Source: Actinosynnema sp. ALI-1.44 (lineage in GTDB: Bacteria; Actinomycetota; Actinomycetes; Mycobacteriales; Pseudonocardiaceae). From it: 64,000 bases of DNA. The notes beneath the pieces are model-generated. The model saw only the letters and a program-made list of their open reading frames with translations, ran no database searches and was not told the origin of the DNA. The position numbers were made by a program, and so were the translations under genes. The stretch lies in NCBI RefSeq assembly GCF_001984155.1, contig NZ_MTQO01000049.1, positions 496,001 through 560,000 on the forward strand, in the 5' to 3' direction. Positions 16,849 through 24,002 of this stretch are shown piece by piece. The stretch's first letter is position 1, and each line of letters starts with the position of its first letter.

Positions 16849-17894
16849 CCGCGGCAGCGGACGCCCGCCGCACCGTGATCACGACGATCTTCGGGACCAT
16901 GGCCACCCAGGCGCTCGGCGCCGCCGCACGGCTGGGTCTGGCCGACCACATCGGCGACACCGAAGCCGGCACCGCGGATCTGGCCGCGGCCTGCGGAGTG
17001 CCCGCCGAGCAGCTGAGCAGACTGTTGCGCACCTTGGCGTCACTCGGTCTGTGCACCGAGCGCACGCCCGACCGGTTCGCCCTCACCGAGGCGGGCGCGT
17101 TGCTGCGCCGCGACCACCCGGAGTCGCTGCTGGACTTCACGCAACTGATGACCCACGAGGTCTTCCAGCGCAACTGGGTCAACCTGGACCAGTCGCTGCG
17201 CGACGGCGAGCCCGCGTTCGACACCGAGTACGGCGAGCCCGTCTTCACCTACATGTCAGGCCGTCCGGACCTGGCCGCGCTGTTCCACCGGGCCATGAGC
17301 AGGCGGCACCTGCACCCGGAGATGGCCGAGGCGATCTCGGCGGCGTACGACCTGAGCCGCTTCGGGACGGTGGCCGATATCGGCGGCGGTGACGGCACGA
17401 TGCTCGCCGCTCTGCTCGAACGGCACCCGCATCTGACCGGTACGGTGTTCGACACCGAAGCCGGGGTGGCGCGGGCGCGGGAAACCATCGCGTCGTCCAC
17501 ACTGGACAACCGGTGCACCGCGGTCGCGGGCGACTTCTTCACCGAGGTCCCCAAGGGCGCGGACCTGTACCTGGTCAAGAACGTCGTGCTCAACTGGGAC
17601 GACGAGCACGCGGCACGGATCCTGCGTTGCTGCCGGGCGGCCATGCCCGAGCACGGCAGACTGCTGATCGTCGAAGCGGTCCTGCCGGACACGGCCGGTA
17701 CGCTCAACCACGCCGCCTTCGAGAACCCGTACCTGACGGACCTGCACATGCTGGTCACCATCGGCGGTCGCAACCGCACACGGGCCGAGCACACCGCACT
17801 CTGCGCGCAGGCCGGGCTGCGCGTGACCGGGTCTGTGCCGCTGGCACAGGAGATCAACGCGTCGGTCATCGAAGCAGTACCCGACACAGCATGA
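16845..17894 (+). CDS. SAM-dependent O-methyltransferase, DnrK-type (second copy)
   Basis: A 349-residue enzyme with the same two-domain layout as the protein at 12493-13509. The SAM motif is VADIGGGDGTMLAALL, followed by CTAVAGDFFTEV, KNVVLNWDDEHAARIL and GRLLIVEAVLP. NWDDE matches the usual family motif more closely than the sequence in the first copy. It overlaps both neighbours by ATGA, so oxidase, methyltransferase and flavin monooxygenase are made as a coupled unit. A second O-methylation, or a specialised substrate, is implied. The position modified cannot be deduced. Confidence 0.88.
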   Translation: MTAAADARRTVITTIFGTMATQALGAAARLGLADHIGDTEAGTADLAAACGVPAEQLSRLLRTLASLGLCTERTPDRFALTEAGALLRRDHPESLLDFTQLMTHEVFQRNWVNLDQSLRDGEPAFDTEYGEPVFTYMSGRPDLAALFHRAMSRRHLHPEMAEAISAAYDLSRFGTVADIGGGDGTMLAALLERHPHLTGTVFDTEAGVARARETIASSTLDNRCTAVAGDFFTEVPKGADLYLVKNVVLNWDDEHAARILRCCRAAMPEHGRLLIVEAVLPDTAGTLNHAAFENPYLTDLHMLVTIGGRNRTRAEHTALCAQAGLRVTGSVPLAQEINASVIEAVPDTA

Positions 17895-19105
17895 GCACGA
17901 CCGGCTACGACGTCATCGTGGTAGGGGCGCGGTGCGCCGGGTCGCCGACCGCGATGTTGCTGGCGCGGATGGGACATCGCGTCCTGGTCGTGGACAGGGC
18001 CACCTTCCCCAGCGACACGTTGTCCACGCATCTGCTACAGCCTCATGGTGTTGCCGCGTTGCGCAGGTGGGGCCTGCTGGATCGGGTGGTGGCCACTGGA
18101 TGCCCGCCCATCCACACGTACACCTACGACTTCGAGCAGTTCGCCATCTCCGGCAACCCGGGCACGACCTACGAACCGGTCGCGTACGGCCCCCGCCGGA
18201 CCGTGCTGGACAAGATCCTGGTGGACGCGGCCAGAGAAGCAGGCGCCGAAGTCCGTGAGGGATTCGGCGTCACCGACCTCGTTTTCGACGACGACGGCCG
18301 GGTGGTCGGCGTCCGCGGGCGGGAGCGTGACGGTCCGGTAATCACCGAGCACGCGCGTGTCGTGGTCGGCGCGGACGGTCTGCACTCGCTGGTCGCACGG
18401 TTGGTCGGCGCGCAGGCGTATCACGAGAAGCCACGGTTGATGTGCGCCTATTACACGTACTTCAGCGGGCTTCCGATGCACGGCGTGTTCGAGGCGTATG
18501 CCCGGCCCCATCAGGGCTTCGCCGCGTCACCGACCAACGACGGTCTGACGATGGTCGTCGGCACCTGGCCGTTCGCCGCGTTCGACGAGGTGCGCAAGGA
18601 CGTTGAAGGCCACTACGCCAAGAACTTGGAACTGGTCCCGGCGTTCGCGGAACGGATTCGCGAGGCGCGGCAGGAGACGCGGCTGGTCGGCAAGGCCGTG
18701 CCGAACTTCTTCCGCAAGCCGTTCGGCCCCGGCTGGGCGCTGGTCGGCGACGCCGGGTACACCAAGGACTCCATCACCGCGCAGGGGATCAGCGACGCGT
18801 TCCGGTCAGCCGAGTCGTGCGCGAACGCACTGAACGCCGCCTTCTCCGGACTGCAGCCCTTCGGCACCGCGATGGCCGACTACCACGCCAACCGCGACCA
18901 CCACGCGTTGCCGATCTACGACTTCACCGTCGAACTGGCCACACTGACGCCCCCGACCGGCGACTTCCTTCGTCTGCTCAAGGCCATTCACGGTCACGAG
19001 GAAGCGATGAACGAGTTCATCCGCGTCAACTCGGGCGTGGGCTCACTACCCGAATTCCTCGCCACATGGTCCGAACCCACCACTATGGACGTACACGATG
19101 AGTGA
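17891..19105 (+). CDS. FAD-dependent monooxygenase/oxidoreductase, geranylgeranyl-reductase-like (paralogue B)
   Basis: The 404-residue protein starts MSTTGYDVIVVGARCAGSP and has the second FAD motif ARVVVGADGLHSLVAR and the GD motif ALVGDAGYTKDSITAQG. It is a clear paralogue of the enzyme at 5207-6382, sharing most residues along the whole length. It overlaps the methyltransferase by 4 bp and the P450 by 8 bp. Two copies in one cluster suggest two similar oxidations on one scaffold, for example at two ring positions, or functional divergence after duplication. It has no halogenase motif. Confidence 0.84.
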   Translation: MSTTGYDVIVVGARCAGSPTAMLLARMGHRVLVVDRATFPSDTLSTHLLQPHGVAALRRWGLLDRVVATGCPPIHTYTYDFEQFAISGNPGTTYEPVAYGPRRTVLDKILVDAAREAGAEVREGFGVTDLVFDDDGRVVGVRGRERDGPVITEHARVVVGADGLHSLVARLVGAQAYHEKPRLMCAYYTYFSGLPMHGVFEAYARPHQGFAASPTNDGLTMVVGTWPFAAFDEVRKDVEGHYAKNLELVPAFAERIREARQETRLVGKAVPNFFRKPFGPGWALVGDAGYTKDSITAQGISDAFRSAESCANALNAAFSGLQPFGTAMADYHANRDHHALPIYDFTVELATLTPPTGDFLRLLKAIHGHEEAMNEFIRVNSGVGSLPEFLATWSEPTTMDVHDE

Positions 19106-20288
19106 ACCGAACAACGTCGCCGCCATGGACCCAGCCGAAGAGATGTTCGCCTGGTTCGGGGAAATGCTCGAAACCCAACCGGTGCGCCACGACGCCGAGC
19201 ACGGCTGGCAGGTGTTCAGGCACGCCGACGTCGTCCGTGTCCTGTCGGACACAGCGACGTTCTCGTCCGACGTCACCAGGGTCTTCAACCCGCCGCATCC
19301 CGATCTCGACTTCTTCGACATGGGCAATCTCGTGACGAAGGACTGGCCGCGGCATCGGAAACTGCGCACGCTGGTCAGCCAGGTCTTCACCCCGCGTGCC
19401 GTGGCCGGGTTGCGACCGCACATCGAGAAGACCACCGACTCGTTGCTCGACGCCGTAGCGGACGCGGGCCAGTTCGATCTGATCGACGCGCTCGCCTACC
19501 CCCTGCCGATCACCGTCGTCGCCGAGCTGCTGGGACTGCCGATCGAGGACAAACCGCGCTTCCACGTGTGGGGCGAGGCCCTCGGCATCGTGGCCGCGGC
19601 CACCGTGCGGCCCGACGAACTGGCCACCGTGGTCGCACCGGCGGTGCGCGAGATGAACGAGTACCTGATCGGCCACGTGCGCCGCCGCCGCCGTCAGCCG
19701 ACCGATGACCTGCTCAGCAGGGTCGCCACGGCTCAGGTGGACGGTCGGCCGCTGGCCGACGGCGAGGCGGTCGGCATCATCGCACTGACGTTGCTCGCCG
19801 GGTACGCCACCACCATGGCCCTGATCGGCAACGCGGTGCTCTGCTTCGAGCAGCACCCCGAAGCCGCGGCCGCCGTCCGGGCGGACCGCGTGCTGCTGCC
19901 CGCGGCCATCGAGGAGATCCTGCGGATCCGGTCGCCGTTCTGCCGACTGACGCGCGTCACCACGACCGGCACCCGGATCGGCGGCCATGCCGTGCCCGCC
20001 GGAGAACTGGTCACGACGTGGATCGGCGCGGCCAACCGTGATCCTGCCCGGTTCCCCGACCCAGGCGTGTTTGACATCCATCGAACCACCGCCGGTCACG
20101 TCGTGTTCGGCCACGGTGTCCACTTCTGCGTCGGCGCACACCTGGCCAGGTTGGAAGCCGACGTCGCGCTGAACGCGTTGCTGGATCGGTACCAGGACAT
20201 CCGCGTGGACGAGTCCGGTTCGATCGAGTTCGAGAACCCGGTGCAGATAGTTTCACCGAAACGGCTGCCACTGCGGGTGTCCACCTGA
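19098..20288 (+). CDS. Cytochrome P450 (soluble bacterial type) with altered I-helix
   Basis: A 396-residue P450. The heme-thiolate motif is VFGHGVHFCVGAHLARLE, the K-helix ExxR is EEILRIRSP, and the I-helix motif reads LLAGYATTMAL. The usual acidic residue before the threonine pair is alanine here, a change seen in P450s with unusual oxygen activation. The start overlaps the flavin monooxygenase by 8 bp. The gene is last in the oxidase-methyltransferase-monooxygenase operon. No ferredoxin gene is next to it, so it depends on redox partners from elsewhere. A tailoring oxidation of the pathway product is likely. Confidence 0.9.
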   Translation: MSEPNNVAAMDPAEEMFAWFGEMLETQPVRHDAEHGWQVFRHADVVRVLSDTATFSSDVTRVFNPPHPDLDFFDMGNLVTKDWPRHRKLRTLVSQVFTPRAVAGLRPHIEKTTDSLLDAVADAGQFDLIDALAYPLPITVVAELLGLPIEDKPRFHVWGEALGIVAAATVRPDELATVVAPAVREMNEYLIGHVRRRRRQPTDDLLSRVATAQVDGRPLADGEAVGIIALTLLAGYATTMALIGNAVLCFEQHPEAAAAVRADRVLLPAAIEEILRIRSPFCRLTRVTTTGTRIGGHAVPAGELVTTWIGAANRDPARFPDPGVFDIHRTTAGHVVFGHGVHFCVGAHLARLEADVALNALLDRYQDIRVDESGSIEFENPVQIVSPKRLPLRVST

Positions 20289-20343
20289 CCGCCCCCGAAG
20301 GAGGCTCACTCAGTGGCAGCGTGCCCCCTGCTGTGCACGTAGA

Positions 20344-20979
20344 ATGCGCGGAATGAGTCAGCGCCGTACGAGCCCAGGCCGCCCGCGTACCAAACCCGCC
20401 GAGGAGCGGCGGGCCGACCTTCTCGACGCGGCCGAGCGCGTGTTCGTCGAGAAGGGGATCGACGCCGCCCGGCTCGACGAGATCACCGACCGCGCGGACG
20501 TCGCCATCGGCACGTTGTACCTGCATTTCCGCTCCAAGCACGACCTTCTGGTCGCGGTGCGGGCCCGCTTCAACGACAGGCTGGTGGAACGGCAGCAAGC
20601 GGTGGTGCGGGCCCTGCCCGCCGACGACTGGATCGGCCGAGTGGACGCGTGGCTCAGCGACGCCGTCCGCGCCTATGTGGAGCATGCCGAACTGCACGAC
20701 GTGCTCTACGACCACACGCCGATCAACGCCAAGACCACGATGCAGGTCTCAGCGGAGAACGCGCACATGGAGGCGTTCCGCGAGCTCATCGCCGAACGCC
20801 CGGACGCGCCACCGGACGCGCCCGACCCCGCGATGGCCGCGAACCTGATCTACAGCGCCTGGTACGGCTCCACCCACGCGCTGCTGCACCACGAGGCCGC
20901 CGACATCGACCGGCTGGCTGTGGAGCTCATCGCCGACCTCACCGACCTCGCCCACCGCTACCTGCGCATCGAAGGCTGA
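20344..20979 (+). CDS. TetR-family transcriptional regulator
   Basis: A 211-residue protein. The N-terminal helix-turn-helix runs from about residue 22 to 68 and includes LDEITDRADVAIGTLYLHF, the typical TetR recognition region. The C-terminal ligand-binding part is all helical. An ATG at 20353 is an alternative start. It follows the P450 by 55 bp on the same strand and closes the biosynthetic block, so it may repress the operon or an exporter in response to the product. No exporter gene lies next to it. Confidence 0.9.
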   Translation: MRGMSQRRTSPGRPRTKPAEERRADLLDAAERVFVEKGIDAARLDEITDRADVAIGTLYLHFRSKHDLLVAVRARFNDRLVERQQAVVRALPADDWIGRVDAWLSDAVRAYVEHAELHDVLYDHTPINAKTTMQVSAENAHMEAFRELIAERPDAPPDAPDPAMAANLIYSAWYGSTHALLHHEAADIDRLAVELIADLTDLAHRYLRIEG

Positions 20980-21004
20980 CGGCGGCGGTGCTGTGCCGCA
21001 GTAC

Positions 21005-21976
21005 TCACAGGCTGGCATCCGCGCCGGTACGCGCAGCGAAGACACGAAGCCCCGTGGGTGCCACGCCAGGCAGTTCCAGCAATCCCAGTGTGAACTGGCG
21101 GATCTGTCCGCGGCGGACTTCTTCCGGCGCGTATCGCTCGGCGTGCTCCAACGCCCGCAAGCAGTTCTCGGCTCGACCGTAGGCGTGCCAGGCTCGGGCC
21201 ACGTCGATACAGACCCGCGCCCGGCGTTCGGCACTGGGCAACTGCCCGAGCCGCAACCCACGCGCCACAGTAAGCGCCTGCGCTGGGTCGCCCAGCGCAT
21301 TGTGGATGGAGATCTCGTACACCGGCACTTGGCTGGCAGTGAAGATCGGGTTGCTCGGCAGCCACGCGGGCAGGCGAGCGGCTACGCCCCTGGCCTCGGC
21401 CGCCAGATCGTGCGCGGCGCCGGTGTCACCTTGCTGAGCATGGGTATACGCGGCCGTCAACAACAGACTGCCCTGACCGACCAGATCCCAACCGGTCTCG
21501 GCTGGCAGGCTGGTGGCCGTGGTGGTCAGAAGCTCCGCGGCCGTGCCGTGATGCTGGGCACGGCGCATGGCGACGGCGGCTTCGCGGGTCGCCGCCGCGA
21601 CGGACAGCGGATTGCCACTCACCGTCGCGTGTCGCCGGGCGCGATCGGCGAGCACCCACGACAAGCCCCAGTCCCCTAGCTTGTCCGCTGTGAACGCGGC
21701 AAGGCTGTAGGCATCGGCGAGCACCGATTCCGCCCGTTCTTTCATTTGCCCCGCAGTCGCGTCACGCAACCGGTGGCCGTCAGCGACGAGGGCAGGCAGC
21801 AGCCCCGCAACAGCCTGGTAGTGACACGCATCGAACTCCACCCGCGTACGAACCAGCTCGGCACGCAGAGCGGTGACGGTCCGGGGCTCAGTCCCAGCGG
21901 CCTGAGCGTGCCCAGTGGGAATCAGGGACGTACTGGCCAGCGCGACCAAGCCGGACAACAGCTCACGGCGATGCAC
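21005..21976 (-). CDS. Helical-repeat (TPR-like) protein without an HTH domain
   Basis: The 323-residue protein is chosen to start at GTG 21976, where GGGAGGAG lies 6 nt upstream. The body is a run of helix pairs typical of tetratricopeptide arrays that form the sensor half of many actinomycete XRE regulators. Its beginning, HRRELLSGLVALASTS, is what normally follows the DNA-binding domain in those proteins, but no helix-turn-helix precedes it. It may be a stand-alone partner protein or a remnant of a longer regulator. It lies tail to tail with the TetR gene, 25 bp away. Function unknown. Confidence 0.7.
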   Translation of the reverse strand: MHRRELLSGLVALASTSLIPTGHAQAAGTEPRTVTALRAELVRTRVEFDACHYQAVAGLLPALVADGHRLRDATAGQMKERAESVLADAYSLAAFTADKLGDWGLSWVLADRARRHATVSGNPLSVAAATREAAVAMRRAQHHGTAAELLTTTATSLPAETGWDLVGQGSLLLTAAYTHAQQGDTGAAHDLAAEARGVAARLPAWLPSNPIFTASQVPVYEISIHNALGDPAQALTVARGLRLGQLPSAERRARVCIDVARAWHAYGRAENCLRALEHAERYAPEEVRRGQIRQFTLGLLELPGVAPTGLRVFAARTGADASL

Positions 21977-22157
21977 CGAATCTCCTCCCACGAGCAGCGG
22001 GTTGGCGCACACCTTAAACGCGATCGGCTCCTCCAGCCCGAACACCGCGCCGGGCAACTCCAACACACGCGGACCGGCGAAGCACCAACGTGTCGCCACT
22101 GCCTCGACAAGCGGCGTGTCCACAGGTGGCAGTGGACGGCTTTATGAGATCACTCAG

Positions 22158-22206
22158 AACCGGACGCCACGGATGGGCCAACGTCAATCACCCGTGGCGT
22201 CCGGTT
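22158..22206. terminator. Hairpin with 15-bp perfect arms
   Basis: AACCGGACGCCACGG at 22158-22172 pairs perfectly with CCGTGGCGTCCGGTT at 22192-22206 around a 19-nt loop. It lies downstream of the small minus-strand gene 22283-22606 and upstream of the repeat-protein gene, so it probably ends transcription of the former. No U-tract follows. Confidence 0.6.
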
Positions 22207-22282
22207 GCCACCATCGTCCCCTACGGACACGTCCAATCAGGTCCCCGCGCCACCCGAACGCGGTACCACCACCGACAGCCGA

Positions 22283-22606
22283 TCAATGCGGACGAGAGTC
22301 GTCCCGTTTGCGCAGCGCATAACCAGGCACCAACTGATCCTGCAGCTCCAGCCTGTCCCGACGTCCGTCCGCGTACGGGACCGCGAAGTTCACGACGCCC
22401 AGCCAATCGCCTTTCACTGTCCGCCACCAACCCGACACGTGGCCGCGAACCTCGCCGGACAGGTCAAGTCCATCCCCCACCGTGCGGATCGGTGTGTTCG
22501 GGTTACGAAGGTAGAGCGCGTCCAGACGTACCCACGCCGGTGTCACCCTCGCGTGCCAACCGTGGAGATCGTCGCCAATCATGCGCGTATACGGACTATT
22601 GATCAT
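22283..22606 (-). CDS. Small hypothetical protein (107 aa)
   Basis: Not recognised. The protein begins MINSPYTRMIGDDLHGWHAR, is soluble, and is rich in tryptophan, arginine and aspartate; no signal peptide or membrane segment is seen. The composition and third-position GC are those of a real gene. A GTG at 22618 is an alternative start. A near-perfect LexA-type palindrome lies at 22699-22714, about 95 bp upstream, so it could be part of the SOS response. It is followed by a strong hairpin. Confidence 0.55.
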   Translation of the reverse strand: MINSPYTRMIGDDLHGWHARVTPAWVRLDALYLRNPNTPIRTVGDGLDLSGEVRGHVSGWWRTVKGDWLGVVNFAVPYADGRRDRLELQDQLVPGYALRKRDDSRPH

Positions 22607-22698
22607 GAGACCGGCCACCGAACGTCACAATCACACGGCGCAAGACAGGTGTTGTCGCTGGTCAGCAGGGGCGTCATAGGGCCACATCGTAACGACTA

Positions 22699-22714
22699 TC
22701 GAACATACATTCGA
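22699..22714. promoter_or_regulatory. Candidate LexA (SOS) box
   Basis: TCGAACATACATTCGA matches the actinobacterial LexA palindrome TCGAAC-N4-GTTCGA at 11 of 12 fixed positions. It lies upstream of the small minus-strand gene starting at 22606. Only a visual match; similar palindromes occur by chance. Confidence 0.35.
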
Positions 22715-22833
22715 ATCGGTTCAGCGTGTCGGCAGGAGCCTGCAGGCCGGTCGGCGTGTCATTCACAGCCGATCGACGTCGGATGACGCGAAGGTCGAAG
22801 GGGCCGGTGGGGACGGGCATCCGAGCAGTGCCG

Positions 22834-23646
22834 TTATGGACGTGACTGCAGCATGTCGCGGAGCTGTTCGAGTGATGCCTCGGGGCTGAGCGCTTGTCGT
22901 GCGACGTGGCGGAGCAGGTGTCTGATCTTGTCGGTGTGCGTCGGGTCGTGGCTTTGTTGCAGGCCGATCACCGATTCGGTGAACACGCTGTCCGGCTCGT
23001 CGAGGTCGTCGAACGACAGCAAGCTCACCGAGCTGGTGAGCTCCGGGCCCGCACAGGCGGGTGGCACGATCTGCAGGGTGACGTTCGGCAGCTGCGCGCA
23101 CTTGATCAGCTTCGCCAGCTGGTCATCGTCCACTCCGTGGCCCAGCACAGACTCATGTATCAAGGCGTGGAACTCCAGCACCGGTTCCGCGATGAGCCGC
23201 TCCTGTTGCCGCTTCAGGAACGCCACCCGCTTGGCCACCAGCGACGGGCACTGTTTCGCGATGGTGATGCGTGCGTAGGCCTCGGTGTGCAGAAGGGCCG
23301 GGAGCTGGCTGAGTTGATACTCGACCTTCCGGCTGGCGTAGTCCTCCAGCCGGATGTAGCGAACGTCGTCGAGGTTGAACTCGTGCCACCACGGCCGTTG
23401 CTTCGCCTGTTTCCACAACTCGGTGTACGGCGTGTAATCACAACTCGGAACCCCGTAAGCGTCCAACAAGATGATCAGCTCGTGATACGTCGGCAGCTGG
23501 CGCCGTTCGAGCCGACCGAGCTTCTTCGGGTCCAGGAATACACGCTCGCCCGCCTGGCCCTGGGTCAACCTGTTCTGCTCTCGCAGCTTCTTCAACACTC
23601 GCGCGAGCTTGCGGCCGTAGTAGTTCAACTCCAGATTGCCGCTCAT
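22834..23646 (-). CDS. XRE-family regulator with DUF5753 (Scr1-type) domain
   Basis: A 270-residue protein. An N-terminal XRE helix-turn-helix occupies about residues 10-70 (KKLREQNRLTQGQAGERV). The rest is the DUF5753 ligand/partner domain, with the typical block around PALLHTEAYAR and the later NVTLQIVPPACAGPE. Such proteins are abundant in actinomycetes and usually pair with a small DUF397-type or other partner. Here the start overlaps the stop of a zinc-ribbon-like small protein by 4 bp, and that gene in turn overlaps an aminotransferase-fold gene, forming a three-gene operon. Confidence 0.88.
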   Translation of the reverse strand: MSGNLELNYYGRKLARVLKKLREQNRLTQGQAGERVFLDPKKLGRLERRQLPTYHELIILLDAYGVPSCDYTPYTELWKQAKQRPWWHEFNLDDVRYIRLEDYASRKVEYQLSQLPALLHTEAYARITIAKQCPSLVAKRVAFLKRQQERLIAEPVLEFHALIHESVLGHGVDDDQLAKLIKCAQLPNVTLQIVPPACAGPELTSSVSLLSFDDLDEPDSVFTESVIGLQQSHDPTHTDKIRHLLRHVARQALSPEASLEQLRDMLQSRP

Positions 23647-24002
23647 ACAAGCTCCCTGAGCGCAGGCGCCGGATATTCGGTGATAGGCATGATGTCGCGT
23701 TTCGTATCCGTAGTGGACAGTTGTGTCGCAGAGGGTTGGGTCGTGTCGGCGAGGTCGAGCACCGGCCGCTGCTGATCAGTAACGGGAAATATCCACGCGA
23801 CCGCGAGCAAACAGCACTCCGGGCACAGACGGTGCGACGTGAGCGGCCGCTGCTCCCACACTTGCTCGACAGGAAGCCCACACAAGGAGGTCCACGGATA
23901 CTCACGCGACACCGCATGCACCCGCCCGGCGTAGTACGCACTGCATTCCGGATTGGTCCCCCACCACACGACCCCGACGGCGCCCACGTGATCACCCGCC
24001 AA
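23643..24002 (-). CDS. Small putative zinc-binding protein in XRE operon
   Basis: A 119-residue protein of unknown function. Cysteine and histidine residues in TSLCGLPVEQ and TSHRLCPECCLL could bind one zinc ion, and tryptophans are frequent in the N-terminal part (VVWWGTNPE). The tail after residue 75 is low-complexity and probably disordered. It overlaps the upstream aminotransferase-like gene by 11 bp and the XRE gene by 4 bp. Small proteins of this look often precede DUF5753 regulators in actinomycetes, so a role as its partner is plausible but unproven. Confidence 0.65.
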   Translation of the reverse strand: MAGDHVGAVGVVWWGTNPECSAYYAGRVHAVSREYPWTSLCGLPVEQVWEQRPLTSHRLCPECCLLAVAWIFPVTDQQRPVLDLADTTQPSATQLSTTDTKRDIMPITEYPAPALRELV

